DNA of 64,000 nucleotides from Chitinophaga sp. MM2321 (GCF_964033635.1 NZ_OZ035533.1:1302001-1366000); one strand, 5' to 3'; counted from the stretch's first letter, positions 1 to 8,997 are shown. The notes: generated by a model from the letters alone, not told the origin. Made by a program: numbers and translations.

Positions 1-28
1 CCTGCTAGGACTTAACGTGACTTTTTAA
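1..28 (+). CDS. SusC/RagA TonB-dependent receptor, last residues only
   Basis: Reading from base 2, the codons end in G-L-N-V-T-F followed by TAA at 26-28. A final aromatic residue after alternating hydrophobic residues is the usual C-terminus of an outer-membrane beta-barrel, and this ending is common in SusC-type receptors. The next gene is a SusD lipoprotein starting 14 bases later, the normal SusC-SusD order. The identification rests on eight residues plus context; the rest of the gene lies outside the window. Confidence 0.7.
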
Positions 29-42
29 TCTCCCTTTTTTTA

Positions 43-1773
43 ATGATAAAAAAAATAAAGATGAGAAATACATCATTGATTTTTTCGATCGCCACATGGA
101 TGCTAATCTTTACTTCATGTAATAAGGCGCTGGATTTACGGCCGCAAGGGAGTATTGATAAAGTAGCATTGTCTGATGCAAATGGTATTGACCTGATAGT
201 GACCAATGCTTATGCTTCTTTAACCCAGAGCCTGAGAGGAGGTACACCTGCTAACTGGTCTTTTGGTTCCATTTATGGTGGAGATGCCAATAAAGGATCC
301 ACCCCCGGTGATGGACCTGCCGCAATGATCCAGATTGAATTCTATAATATCCTTTCAAATAATGAATGGTGTCTTGAAAAGTGGAACTTCAATTATCAGC
401 TGATTAAAAACGCCAATCACGCGATGAATTTTGTTAATTCCGCAGGCGATAATGTGAATGCCGATTTAAAAAAGAAAAGAAAGGGAGAATTATTATTTTT
501 ACGTGCTTTGGGATATTTTGAATTACGCCGGTTCTTCAAAATGGTGCCTTATGTTGACGATGTGCTGGAAGCTACTGACAATAATCCCAAGGTAAAGAAT
601 GATACAGACATCTATCCGAAGATAGAAGCGGACCTGGTGGAGGCTATAGGGCTGCTGCCGGAAGTGCAGGATAATGTTGGCCGTGTCAACAAGTGGGCTG
701 CGCAGGCGCTTTTATGCAAGGTGTATATGTATGAAAACAAGTTCTCTGCCGCAGCACCGTTGTTAAAGGGAATAATAGATCTCGGCATGAATTCCAGGGG
801 GGTGAAGTATCAGTTAACACCAAAGTATAGCGACAACTTCAATATCGCTACGGAGAATAACAGTGAAACCGTATTTGCTATCCAGCATTCAACCGATGAT
901 CCGGCTGGTGGTAATGCAGATCCGGGAATGATTGGCAATCAGCCTTATGGCTCTGCAGGTGTTATTGCCGGCTGGGGTTTATTCCAACCCTCTTTCTCAC
1001 TGGTTAATTCATTCCAGGTGGATGCAGCCGGATTGCCAAAACTGGATGGCTCTTATATGAACAGCGTCATCCCGGGCTGCAACGTTGCGGGGGCGAATGG
1101 TGTTACTGATATAGCAGACAAAACGATGCCGGTTGATCCCCGTCTGGATCATACTGTTGGTCGCCGGGGTGTACCCTATTATGATTGGGGCATGATGAAA
1201 GAAGATTGGGTAAGGGATGCGGCGAACGGAGGTTTTTTTCTGCCAAAGAAAAATGTATGGAGAAAAACGGATGTTTATTATACCAGCAAACTTTCGGCGC
1301 TGAATACAAATCTGATCCGTTTCGCAGATGTGTTGTTGTGGTATGCGGAGGCATTAGCTGAAACAGATAAGCCCGCAGATGGGCGTATGTATGTGAATAT
1401 AGTGAGGGCGCGTGCTGCCAATGACCTGGTGATGTTAAACGGACAGCCCGCAGCTAATTACAAAGTGAGTGAGTACCCTGCCAGCTATTTCGACAGCAAG
1501 GAAAAAGCACTGAAAGCAATACGCTTCGAACGTAAACTGGAGTTTGGTATGGAAGGAACACGTTTCTTTGATTTACAACGTTGGGGCTATGCCGTAGCCA
1601 AGGAAGAACTGGGCTACTATATATTGAAAGAAAAGGAGCATCTCAGCAAGTTTGCCGCGGTACCTGCCTTCTCTGAATACAAAATGGTTTTCCCTATTCC
1701 TGAAACACAAATATTAAGTATGGGCAATGCCGAAGACGGACAACCCTATTTAAAACAGAATCCCGGATATTGA
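43..1773 (+). CDS. SusD/RagB family nutrient-binding outer-membrane lipoprotein
   Basis: This 576-residue protein is the surface glycan- or nutrient-binding partner of the SusC receptor that ends just upstream. It has a lysine-rich N-terminus, a hydrophobic stretch and a lipobox ending in T-S-C-N at about residues 24-27. The C-terminal half carries typical SusD signatures: LIRFADVLLWYAEALAE, then a basic stretch leading into EGTRFFDLQRWG. Its length is normal for the family. ATG at 61 is an equally plausible start because both give a workable lipoprotein signal. The substrate cannot be read from sequence; the downstream oxidoreductase and sugar isomerase genes suggest a carbohydrate. Confidence 0.93.
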   Translation: MIKKIKMRNTSLIFSIATWMLIFTSCNKALDLRPQGSIDKVALSDANGIDLIVTNAYASLTQSLRGGTPANWSFGSIYGGDANKGSTPGDGPAAMIQIEFYNILSNNEWCLEKWNFNYQLIKNANHAMNFVNSAGDNVNADLKKKRKGELLFLRALGYFELRRFFKMVPYVDDVLEATDNNPKVKNDTDIYPKIEADLVEAIGLLPEVQDNVGRVNKWAAQALLCKVYMYENKFSAAAPLLKGIIDLGMNSRGVKYQLTPKYSDNFNIATENNSETVFAIQHSTDDPAGGNADPGMIGNQPYGSAGVIAGWGLFQPSFSLVNSFQVDAAGLPKLDGSYMNSVIPGCNVAGANGVTDIADKTMPVDPRLDHTVGRRGVPYYDWGMMKEDWVRDAANGGFFLPKKNVWRKTDVYYTSKLSALNTNLIRFADVLLWYAEALAETDKPADGRMYVNIVRARAANDLVMLNGQPAANYKVSEYPASYFDSKEKALKAIRFERKLEFGMEGTRFFDLQRWGYAVAKEELGYYILKEKEHLSKFAAVPAFSEYKMVFPIPETQILSMGNAEDGQPYLKQNPGY

Positions 1774-1811
1774 GATGGCATAAAAGACAACTTACTTAAA
1801 AGATATTACCC

Positions 1812-2345
1812 ATGGAAAGGCGTGCAGCTATAAGAAACCTATTAATTATATCAGGAGGAATAACATTGTTGCCCTCCTGCCTGGGAACGCAGAAAAAGCA
1901 GGTTTCTGCCGGATTCAGTAATCTGGATATAAGTGCCGATCAGGAAAAACTGTTGGCTGAAATTGCTGAAACCATTATTCCCGCTACGGATACACCCGGA
2001 GCAAAAGCATTGGGTGTGCATCTTTTCGTATTAAAAATGCTGAACGACTGTTATGAGAAAGATCAGCAGGAAGCTTTTATAAAAGGGCTGAAACAGTTGG
2101 AGAAAATTACAAAAAAGCAATATGGTGATTCTTTTATGGCTTGTGACAAGGTCGATAGAGAAGCAGTGCTTAAAAACATTGAAACCACTATGAAAGATGC
2201 CGGTGATGTTTCTACCTTCTATAAGATCATGAAGCAAAAGACCATCCAGGGATATTTAAACTCAAAATATGTGATGACAAATCTGGTGATCTATGAATTG
2301 GTTCCAGGCAGGTACGATGGTTATTTCCCGGTAAAAAACACATAA
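1812..2345 (+). CDS. gluconate 2-dehydrogenase subunit 3 family protein (hitchhiker subunit)
   Basis: A 177-residue protein matching the small gamma-type subunit of membrane-associated FAD dehydrogenases (gluconate 2-dehydrogenase subunit 3 family). It begins M-E-R-R-A-A-I-R-N-L-L followed by a glycine-rich hydrophobic stretch, which resembles a twin-arginine signal, and then a possible lipobox LPSC at about residues 20-23. The core contains the family-like AETIIPATDTPGAKALGVH. The GMC flavoprotein starts 11 bases downstream and has no export signal of its own. In characterised members of this family the folded flavoprotein is carried across the membrane by the small subunit, so co-export is inferred here. 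Confidence 0.88.
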   Translation: MERRAAIRNLLIISGGITLLPSCLGTQKKQVSAGFSNLDISADQEKLLAEIAETIIPATDTPGAKALGVHLFVLKMLNDCYEKDQQEAFIKGLKQLEKITKKQYGDSFMACDKVDREAVLKNIETTMKDAGDVSTFYKIMKQKTIQGYLNSKYVMTNLVIYELVPGRYDGYFPVKNT

Positions 2346-2355
2346 ACGAACAGGC

Positions 2356-4068
2356 ATGGCAAACTTAAATATTGATAGCGTTAAAGAACGCACTTTTGAT
2401 GCAATCGTGATAGGTTCCGGTATCAGCGGTGGATGGGCCGCTAAAGAGTTGACAGGAAAAGGACTTAAAACATTAGTGCTGGAAAGGGGGAGGGATGTAA
2501 AACATAACGTTGATTATCCTACCACCAATATGTATCCCTATGAACTGGAACACCGGGGAGAATTAAAGCTGGACGTTCGCAAAGAGAATCCTATTGCTGG
2601 CCGTTGCTATGCTTTTAAAGAAGATACCGCGCATTTCTTTGTGAAAGATCAGGAGCATCCTTATGTGCAGGAAAAGCCTTTTGACTGGATACGTGGATAC
2701 CAGGTGGGTGGCAAGTCATTGATATGGGCGAGGCAAACGCAACGCTGGAGCAATTTTGATTTTGAAGGGCCTGCCAGGGACGGTTTCGCAGTAGACTGGC
2801 CTATCCGCTATAATGATCTCGCACCCTGGTATAGTTATGTGGAGAAGTTTGCCGGGATTGCAGGAAACAAAGACGGATTGAAAGAGCTGCCGGATGGAGA
2901 ATTCCTGCCCGGCTATCCACTCAATGCGGTGGAAGATTATTTCAGCAAACAGGTGAGCAGTAAATATAGTAACCGTCATATTATCAGCGGTCGTTGTGCA
3001 CATATATCCCAGGTGCAGCCTATACACCTGGAGCAGGGGCGTGCGCAATGCCAGAACAGAACCTTGTGCCAACGGGGATGCCCGTTTGGCGGCTACTTCA
3101 GCAGTAATTCTTCTACACTTCCCTGGGCGGCAAAAACCGGTAATATGACACTTCGTCCGTTTTCTGTCGTTCATTCCGTTATTTACGATGAGCAAAAAGG
3201 GAAAGCCACCGGTGTGAAAGTTATTGATACAAATACCAAAGAGGAAATTGAATATTTCGCAAAAGTTATTTTTGTGAATGCTGCCGCTTTGAATACGAAC
3301 CTTATATTGCTTAATTCCACTTCTCATCGGTTTCCAAATGGCATAGGGAATGATAACGGCCTGCTTGGAAAGTTTGTGGCTTTCCATAATTATAGCGCCC
3401 GTATTCATGCAGAATTTGATGGATTAAAAGAATTTACTACTGACGGGAGAAGGCCAACCGGCGGATACATTCCGCGGTTTAGAAATGTATTTAAACAGGA
3501 AACAAATTTTCTTAGGGGATATGCCGCAGGATTTTCTGCTTACAGAAGTAATGACCGTGATACAAACGGTGTAGGAAGCGGGTTAAAAGAGAACCTGTTA
3601 CATCCTTCATTAGGACCATGGCGGGTAGGCTCTCATATGATGGGAGAAACGATTCCCAAAGAGCATAATACCGTGAGCCTGGATGGCAGTCTGAAAGATG
3701 ACTGGGGTGTTCCTTTACTGAAAGTAGCTGTAGACTATGATGATAATGATGAAAAGATGCGGAATGATTATTTTGAACAGCTGTCGGAAATGTTTACCGC
3801 AGCTGGCTTCAAAAATATTGGTACTGATAAGGTAGACATGGCCCCAGGGCTTGATATTCATGAAATGGGCGGTGTAAGAATGGGCAAATCTCGGGAAACA
3901 TCCTTATTGAATAAATGGAATCAGTTACATGCCTGTAATAATGTGTTTGTAACAGACGGCGCATGTATGACGTCTACATCTACACAAAATCCTTCGCTTA
4001 CTTATATGGCGTTAACAGCCAGGGCGGCAGATTATGCGATACAGGAATTGAAGAAAGGTAATTTGTAG
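2356..4068 (+). CDS. GMC-family FAD oxidoreductase, glucose/glucoside dehydrogenase-like catalytic subunit
   Basis: A 570-residue flavoprotein. An FAD-binding GxGxxG motif (VIGSGISGGWAAKEL) sits near residues 18-32 and a second GMC element, GGKSLIWARQTQRWS, follows at about 117-131. The C-terminal part holds HEMGGVRMG and the NPSLTYMALTARAADYAI segment that normally closes the active site. Cysteines 232, 238 and 242 form C-x5-C-x3-C, the spacing of the [3Fe-4S] ligands as I recall them for bacterial FAD glucose dehydrogenase. It has no signal peptide. With the hitchhiker subunit immediately upstream this is probably a periplasmic sugar dehydrogenase; glucoside 3-dehydrogenase is a good candidate, but the substrate is inferred. 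Confidence 0.9.
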   Translation: MANLNIDSVKERTFDAIVIGSGISGGWAAKELTGKGLKTLVLERGRDVKHNVDYPTTNMYPYELEHRGELKLDVRKENPIAGRCYAFKEDTAHFFVKDQEHPYVQEKPFDWIRGYQVGGKSLIWARQTQRWSNFDFEGPARDGFAVDWPIRYNDLAPWYSYVEKFAGIAGNKDGLKELPDGEFLPGYPLNAVEDYFSKQVSSKYSNRHIISGRCAHISQVQPIHLEQGRAQCQNRTLCQRGCPFGGYFSSNSSTLPWAAKTGNMTLRPFSVVHSVIYDEQKGKATGVKVIDTNTKEEIEYFAKVIFVNAAALNTNLILLNSTSHRFPNGIGNDNGLLGKFVAFHNYSARIHAEFDGLKEFTTDGRRPTGGYIPRFRNVFKQETNFLRGYAAGFSAYRSNDRDTNGVGSGLKENLLHPSLGPWRVGSHMMGETIPKEHNTVSLDGSLKDDWGVPLLKVAVDYDDNDEKMRNDYFEQLSEMFTAAGFKNIGTDKVDMAPGLDIHEMGGVRMGKSRETSLLNKWNQLHACNNVFVTDGACMTSTSTQNPSLTYMALTARAADYAIQELKKGNL

Positions 4069-4129
4069 TGCAATGGTAACAGGTGAAGTAAATATTTTAA
4101 ACACGTTTGAATAAAATAAATTCTGTAAA

Positions 4130-4978
4130 ATGAAGCATTTCGTATTATCGTTAACCATGCTTGCCATCGTTACATATTGTAATGGTCAGTCTTCCTCATC
4201 CAGGCAATATCCTGAAACAAAACTGGGCTGGAAGCTGGGAGCCGTGTCTTATAACTTTAAGAATTTTACATTCTGGGAGGCGATTGATAAATTTGATAGT
4301 TGTAAGCTGATATATATAGAAGGTTTTCCGGGACATGTTATTGGCGAAGGGGTGGAAGGAAAGCTGGATTACCATATGAATGAAGCTACCAGGAAACAAG
4401 TACTGCAAAGATTAAAGAAGAAAGGAGCGGTGATGGCTGCTTACGGCGTTGTTACCCCTAAAAGCGAAGCTGATTGGCGGCAGCTGTTTGAATTTGGGAA
4501 AGCAATGGGTATAAAAACCTTTACTTCGGAACCTGACGAAAAAGATCTTCCGCTGATATCAAAGCTTTGTGATGAATACCAGATCAATGTAGCCATCCAT
4601 AACCATTCCTATCCTACACATTACTGGAGTCCGGATATTGTGCTGAAAGCTATACAAGGACAAAGTAAACGCCTTGGAGCCTGTGCCGATATAGCGCATT
4701 GGGTAGAATCCGGCCTGGATCCCATCGAGTGTTTGAAAAAATTAGAAGGACATGTATTACATTCGCACCTGGCTGATCTGAATGAAAAGAATAACAAGGA
4801 AGCGCGTAGTGTACCCTGGGGAACAGGTGTGGTAGATATAGCCGGTATAATAAAGGAATTGAAAAGACAGCATTTTAATGGGCAGATTTCTGCTGAATAT
4901 GAGTATAACTGGTATAATAGTGTGCCCGATATCAAGGCAGGCGTAATTTATTTTAGAAAGATAATAGCGCGTCCTTAA
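4130..4978 (+). CDS. secreted sugar isomerase/epimerase-like TIM-barrel protein
   Basis: A 282-residue protein of the xylose isomerase-like TIM-barrel superfamily. An N-terminal signal peptide (hydrophobic LSLTMLAIVTYCNG, cleavage near residue 20) points to the periplasm. Barrel-type metal or substrate segments are visible: VAIHNHSY, GACADIAHW, HLADLN and a C-terminal ISAEYEYNW. It lies 61 bases after the GMC dehydrogenase. Relatives in such clusters act on sugars or keto-sugars; the export signal makes a role on the oxidised product of the dehydrogenase plausible. The exact reaction is not known. Confidence 0.85.
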   Translation: MKHFVLSLTMLAIVTYCNGQSSSSRQYPETKLGWKLGAVSYNFKNFTFWEAIDKFDSCKLIYIEGFPGHVIGEGVEGKLDYHMNEATRKQVLQRLKKKGAVMAAYGVVTPKSEADWRQLFEFGKAMGIKTFTSEPDEKDLPLISKLCDEYQINVAIHNHSYPTHYWSPDIVLKAIQGQSKRLGACADIAHWVESGLDPIECLKKLEGHVLHSHLADLNEKNNKEARSVPWGTGVVDIAGIIKELKRQHFNGQISAEYEYNWYNSVPDIKAGVIYFRKIIARP

Positions 4979-5009
4979 AACATTTTTTTAGACGAATTCA
5001 TGGATTTTT

Positions 5010-5936
5010 ATGATGGGAAAGAAATTCATCGGTATTGAAATTGGGGGTACCAAACTTCAGTTAATCACAGGAACGGCGGCAGGAAGTATTGAGCAGCATA
5101 TGCGCTATACCATTGATCCAGCAGAAGGCGCTGCAGGAATCCAGGCTAAAATAATGGATTGCTTTGGTACCTGGGGAGATCTCAGTGATATAGCTGCCAT
5201 CGGAGTAGGATTTGGAGGTCCCGTGAACTGGCATACCGGCACCATCCAGGTTTCCCATCAGATAGCCGGCTGGGCGCAATTTAATTTAAAGACCTGGCTG
5301 GAAGAGCGTACCGGAAAGCCGGTGATGATTGATAATGACGCCAATGTGGCGGCTTTAGGTGAAAGCGTGTATGGCGGTGGTAAGGGATACCGGCAGGTGT
5401 TTTATATGACCATCGGCAGCGGTATTGGAGGTGGAATGATACTCGATGGAAGTATTTATCACGGCAAGGCGCCCGGTGAAGTAGAAGTAGGGCATCTCCG
5501 TTTGGATAAAAGCGGCGCTACCCTGGAATCAAAATGTTCGGGCTGGGCTGTAAACAAAAAAGTGAGCGCATATATACATCAGCATCCCGATAGCCTGCTT
5601 GCACAACTGGCAAAGGAGCATACTATACCTGAAGCAGGATTGCTTAAACCTGCACTGGAAAAAGAGGATGCTGCTGCCAGGGAAATACTGAAGGAAGTTA
5701 CAGATGATATTGCATTTGCGCTCTCTCATGTAACGCATCTTTTTCATCCTGAAATTATCATCATCGGAGGAGGCCTGTCTTTCCTGGATGAATACCTGAG
5801 TTCACCCATCGCAACTGCATTATCTGGTTACCTGATGAATGCTTTTTTACCTGCACCTCCTGTACAAATTTCCGCATTGCGTGAAAATGTTGTCCCGATG
5901 GGTGCATTGGAACTGGCAAAAACTGCTTTAAAATAA
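5010..5936 (+). CDS. ROK family sugar kinase-like protein
   Basis: A 308-residue cytoplasmic protein with the ROK fold. The phosphate loop is GIEIGGTKLQL at the N-terminus, the catalytic region is VMIDNDANVAALGE (Asp in D-N-D), and the glycine-rich TIGSGIGGGMILDG and GEVEVGH segments follow. The second adenosine motif is IIIIGGGLSFLDE. The usual zinc motif CxCGxxGC after the GH is missing; only one cysteine (K-C-S-G) remains. ATG at 5013 is an alternative start. Position between a sugar isomerase and a SIS protein supports phosphorylation of the sugar taken up by this locus. Confidence 0.88.
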   Translation: MMGKKFIGIEIGGTKLQLITGTAAGSIEQHMRYTIDPAEGAAGIQAKIMDCFGTWGDLSDIAAIGVGFGGPVNWHTGTIQVSHQIAGWAQFNLKTWLEERTGKPVMIDNDANVAALGESVYGGGKGYRQVFYMTIGSGIGGGMILDGSIYHGKAPGEVEVGHLRLDKSGATLESKCSGWAVNKKVSAYIHQHPDSLLAQLAKEHTIPEAGLLKPALEKEDAAAREILKEVTDDIAFALSHVTHLFHPEIIIIGGGLSFLDEYLSSPIATALSGYLMNAFLPAPPVQISALRENVVPMGALELAKTALK

Positions 5937-5957
5937 ACAGAGAAAATTGAATGTTTT

Positions 5958-6530
5958 ATGAAAGATTATCTGGAAAATTATATTACAGCACACAAATCGG
6001 CATTGGATTCCATACCAGTTGAAGAGGTGGAGAAACTTATCCTTCATTTCAGGAAAGCATTGGAAGAAGACCGGCAAATATTTGTATTTGGCAATGGCGG
6101 TAGTGCTGCAAATGCTTCCCACTTTATTACAGACCTTGGAAAAGGTTCATCCGATAAAACATACCGGCGTTTTCGCTGTCTTTCTTTAAACGATAATGTA
6201 AGTTGGTTAACCGCCATCGGAAACGATTACGCTTATGAAGATATATTTCTCCGGCAGCTTGAAAATTATGCCAGGCCGGGTGATACCGTCATGGTAATGA
6301 GTGTAAGCGGTAATTCCCCTAACCTGGTAAAAGCGATTGAATGGTGTAATCAGCACAATATCTTCACGGTAGCATTAGTGGGTGGAAAGAAGGGGAAACT
6401 GGCAGAATTGGCCAGTCAGGTCATCGTTGTTGATTCCACACATTATGGACGGGTAGAAGATTGCCACATGCATATCTGTCATATGATTTGTTATGCTTTT
6501 ATGGAGCGGGAAGAACTCAGTAACCAATAA
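5958..6530 (+). CDS. SIS domain phosphosugar isomerase-like protein (GmhA/DiaA type)
   Basis: A 190-residue single SIS-domain protein. It contains the phosphosugar-binding VFGNGGSAANASHF and MSVSGNSPNLVKAIEWC segments and a histidine-rich C-terminus (EDCHMHICHMICY), which lies where GmhA has its catalytic histidine. The acidic residue of GmhA in the HFAEEL region is replaced by HFITDL. It follows the ROK kinase by 21 bases and is probably in the same operon, so isomerisation of the phosphorylated sugar is a reasonable inference. It should not be called sedoheptulose-7-phosphate isomerase without evidence. Confidence 0.85.
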   Translation: MKDYLENYITAHKSALDSIPVEEVEKLILHFRKALEEDRQIFVFGNGGSAANASHFITDLGKGSSDKTYRRFRCLSLNDNVSWLTAIGNDYAYEDIFLRQLENYARPGDTVMVMSVSGNSPNLVKAIEWCNQHNIFTVALVGGKKGKLAELASQVIVVDSTHYGRVEDCHMHICHMICYAFMEREELSNQ

Positions 6531-6570
6531 AAGCAAAAGGTAGGTAGATTGCAACACATTGATTATAAAT

Positions 6571-6604
6571 AAAAAAGGCATCGTTTTGAAACGATGCCTT
6601 TTTT
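6571..6604. terminator. bidirectional intrinsic terminator
   Basis: A perfect 16-bp hairpin with a two-base loop; the core GGCATCGTTT pairs with AAACGATGCC. Six A precede it and six T follow, so it can terminate the SIS gene from the left and the tRNA operon from the right. Confidence 0.9.
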
Positions 6605-6630
6605 AATTTGGGAGCGACGCTCCCCAGTTG

Positions 6631-6716
6631 TGCCCCGAACAGGAGTTGAACCTGCACCCCCATTGCTGAGGAAGGGATTTTAAGTCCCTCGTGTCTACCA
6701 ATTCCACCATCAGGGC
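6631..6716 (-). tRNA. tRNA-Leu (anticodon TAA)
   Basis: The reverse strand folds as an 86-nt class II tRNA. The acceptor GCCCTGA pairs with TCGGGGC (one G-U), the discriminator is A, the anticodon loop is CTTAAAA within a GGGA/TCCC stem, there is a long variable arm, and the T arm carries GTTCAACTC. CCA is not encoded. It is the second gene of a two-tRNA unit with tRNA-Gly. Confidence 0.95.
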
Positions 6717-6731
6717 GTTGTAAAGAACGAG

Positions 6732-6804
<73 letters not shown>

Positions 6805-6850
6805 ATTATTGTAAGAACTTAAAAGCCACCGGCTTTTTTTGTTGGGATTG

Positions 6851-6880
6851 CAAAGATAGGAATCTTTCTGAAGCAACAAA
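6851..6880 (-). promoter_or_regulatory. Bacteroidota-type promoter of the tRNA-Gly/tRNA-Leu operon
   Basis: On the minus strand a TTTG (complement of 6877-6880) is followed after exactly 18 bases by TATCTTTG (complement of 6851-6858). This matches the Bacteroidota housekeeping promoter, -33 TTTG and -7 TAnnTTTG. The predicted start near 6845 lies about 40 bases before tRNA-Gly. Confidence 0.85.
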
Positions 6881-6935
6881 ATTTTTCTCGCGTTGAATCA
6901 AAATATTTTATGCATCTCATTATTTTCACCTGCAA

Positions 6936-7790
6936 TTAAGGATTCATTACATAACCATACTTCACTGTACCCAGCAATTCTTTGCCTTTGCCATAACACA
7001 CTTCTTTCAGTGGCAACCCATTAGGCTGGTAAGTATATTGCCATATGGTATATGAGGAGGTTTGTGCATTAACAGTCGTCATTTTAAGCAATTTCCCCTG
7101 GGTATCGTATTCAAAAATATAATCGGGCAGCATCCGTTTCTTTGCCGGCTGATAACGGAAGATATCTGTCAGGCGCCCTTGCTGGTCGTAGTTGTAATAC
7201 GTGCGCTTCACTGCTTTGCCGTTGCGTTGTTCCTGTTCTTCGGTGATATGGCCGGTACTGTCGGTCTTAAACACAAAAATGGTAGAATCGTTATTGTTGC
7301 CTTTTTTCTGGATCATGCGTTGTAATTGCCCTGCGGTATCATAGCTATAGCTCCTGGTTTCATCAAAACGCATTTTGCTGCCCAGGGCGGTTGCTATGGA
7401 GGTGCTGCTGATATATTGCAGCCGTCCTTCGCTATCGTAACGATATAAGGTTGTGGTAACGCTGGAACCGGTACTGTCTACCGTCTTTGTAAGCAGTCCC
7501 TTTGAAGAAAAGGAGGACAGCATGGAAGAATAACCCGTGGCACGCGATTGTGTTTGTGAGCGCATCTGGTGGTAAGTAGGACTCAGTGTGCGTTCACAGC
7601 GGAAGTCATTATCTGTATCCATATTGGCATCCAGCGTCTGCACCATCTGTGCCTTTACTTTGTTTGCTTTCAATAAAGCCATGTTGGCAGCGGTTTGCCG
7701 GGTATTGCAAATATCCTGAAAGTAATATTGGGCCTGTGCTTTCCCTGTTAGTGCCAGTAACCCTAATGCCAGTAAGATCGTTTTCTTCAT
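6936..7790 (-). CDS. secreted protein with RHS/YD-like repeats
   Basis: A 284-residue protein with a clear signal peptide (ILLALGLLALTGKAQA at about residues 4-19). The body holds four degenerate YD repeats: LYRYDSEGRLQYI, YSYDTAGQLQRM, YYNYDQQGRLTDI and FEYDTQGKLLKM, spaced some 35-45 residues apart. Such repeats form beta structure in RHS and teneurin-like proteins, but here there is no toxin domain, and similar short secreted proteins are common in this lineage. A TACTTTTG box (7821-7828, reverse) lies about 30 bases upstream. Function unknown. Confidence 0.8.
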   Translation of the reverse strand: MKKTILLALGLLALTGKAQAQYYFQDICNTRQTAANMALLKANKVKAQMVQTLDANMDTDNDFRCERTLSPTYHQMRSQTQSRATGYSSMLSSFSSKGLLTKTVDSTGSSVTTTLYRYDSEGRLQYISSTSIATALGSKMRFDETRSYSYDTAGQLQRMIQKKGNNNDSTIFVFKTDSTGHITEEQEQRNGKAVKRTYYNYDQQGRLTDIFRYQPAKKRMLPDYIFEYDTQGKLLKMTTVNAQTSSYTIWQYTYQPNGLPLKEVCYGKGKELLGTVKYGYVMNP

Positions 7791-7820
7791 GAAGGTAAAA
7801 TCGCTGATTTTTAATTGTTA

Positions 7821-7828
7821 CAAAAGTA
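7821..7828 (-). promoter_or_regulatory. -7 box TACTTTTG upstream of the YD-repeat gene
   Basis: The complement reads TACTTTTG and fits TAnnTTTG. It is 31 bases from the start codon at 7790. No clear TTTG -33 element is found at 18-21 bases, so support is moderate. Confidence 0.5.
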
Positions 7829-7968
7829 AAACGTAAAAATCATTTTAAAATTTTTCAAATATATGATTTTGTTGAACGTAATCTCCTGTCTGTATCTTCT
7901 GCTATCTTCCGTAATTCATCATTTGAAACGCCTTTTTATCTACCTTTATCTGCAGAACAGATTTACCC

Positions 7969-8991
7969 TTGAAAGTGCAACCCCTTCGTACAGACAAACA
8001 CTGCCTGAACTGTGGTACAGAAGTGCCGGAAAGGTTCTGTACCCACTGCGGACAGGAAAACACCATACAACATGAAACATTTGGCCATCTGCTCAAACAT
8101 TTTACAGCAGATATCCTCCATTATGATTCACAATTCCTCTCTACCCTGAAATACCTGTTGTTTCGCCCCGGATTTCTGACCAAAGAATATCTGGCGGGCA
8201 GGAGAGTGAAATATGTCAATCCCATAAAATTATATGTTTTTATCTCCTTTGTTTTCTTCCTGGGGTTTTTTGCCTTCTATGCCAATGATGTAGTAGAGCT
8301 AAACACCGGCCAGGACGAAACGGAATCGGCTGCTGAAAAACCGCTCTTTAAAACAAAGGTACTCAATGATTCTCTCCGGCTGATAGCCACCCCGGAAGCA
8401 GCAAAAAAAGCCGTGGCAAATGACAGCTCTGAAGCCGCCCGGAAACTGAGCGGACTATCAGACGACATCGGGAGATATAAGTCAGTAGCAGCATACGACT
8501 CCGCCCAGTTAAAGCTTCCTCCCGCAAACCGCGCAACCGGAAGCGAGAAATTCCTTACCAGGAGAATGATCGAATTGGAACAGAAGTATCGGGGGGATAA
8601 ACAGAAAGCTTTGGTGGAAATGTTCAGGCATAACCTGCCCAAACTGATGTTCCTGCTGCTGCCACTCTTTGCACTCTTCGTAAAAATGATATACGACAAA
8701 AAACGCTGGCTGTATGTGGATCACGCCATCTTTGCCATCCATATCCATGCCTTTGCGTTTATCCTGTTGCTGCTGGGAGCAATCCTTCAATATTATTTTC
8801 ATAAACCACCGTTTATGGATATCGCTTCCTGGATCATTTTTGGGTACCTGGTATTGGCCCTCAGAAATACTTATCACCAGTCATTTGGTAAGTCCCTGCT
8901 CAAAGGGATCCTGCTCACCGTGAGCTACGGGATCTCTACTATTATCGCATTCCTTGTTTTACTGGCGCTTATTTTTGGCATATTTCTGTAA
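7969..8991 (+). CDS. DUF3667 family membrane protein with N-terminal zinc ribbon
   Basis: A 340-residue protein. A double CxxC zinc ribbon (CLNCGTEVPERFCTHCGQEN, about residues 12-31) is followed by an amphipathic region (HLLKHFTADILHYDS) and then by membrane segments near 95-110 and, in the C-terminal third, at about 225-245, 255-280, 285-300 and 315-340. This is the DUF3667 layout. The start is TTG: the frame closes at a TGA at 7924 and has no ATG or GTG before the zinc ribbon. A TACCTTTA box at 7941-7948 suggests a leader of only about 14 bases. Role unknown. Confidence 0.85.
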   Translation: MKVQPLRTDKHCLNCGTEVPERFCTHCGQENTIQHETFGHLLKHFTADILHYDSQFLSTLKYLLFRPGFLTKEYLAGRRVKYVNPIKLYVFISFVFFLGFFAFYANDVVELNTGQDETESAAEKPLFKTKVLNDSLRLIATPEAAKKAVANDSSEAARKLSGLSDDIGRYKSVAAYDSAQLKLPPANRATGSEKFLTRRMIELEQKYRGDKQKALVEMFRHNLPKLMFLLLPLFALFVKMIYDKKRWLYVDHAIFAIHIHAFAFILLLLGAILQYYFHKPPFMDIASWIIFGYLVLALRNTYHQSFGKSLLKGILLTVSYGISTIIAFLVLLALIFGIFL

Positions 8992-8997
8992 CTTTAA

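Noticed and set aside
7969..7971. Sequencing error at the TTG start of the DUF3667 gene
   Set aside because: The frame closes at TGA 7924 and the promoter-like box at 7941 allows a short leader, so a genuine TTG start is adequate.
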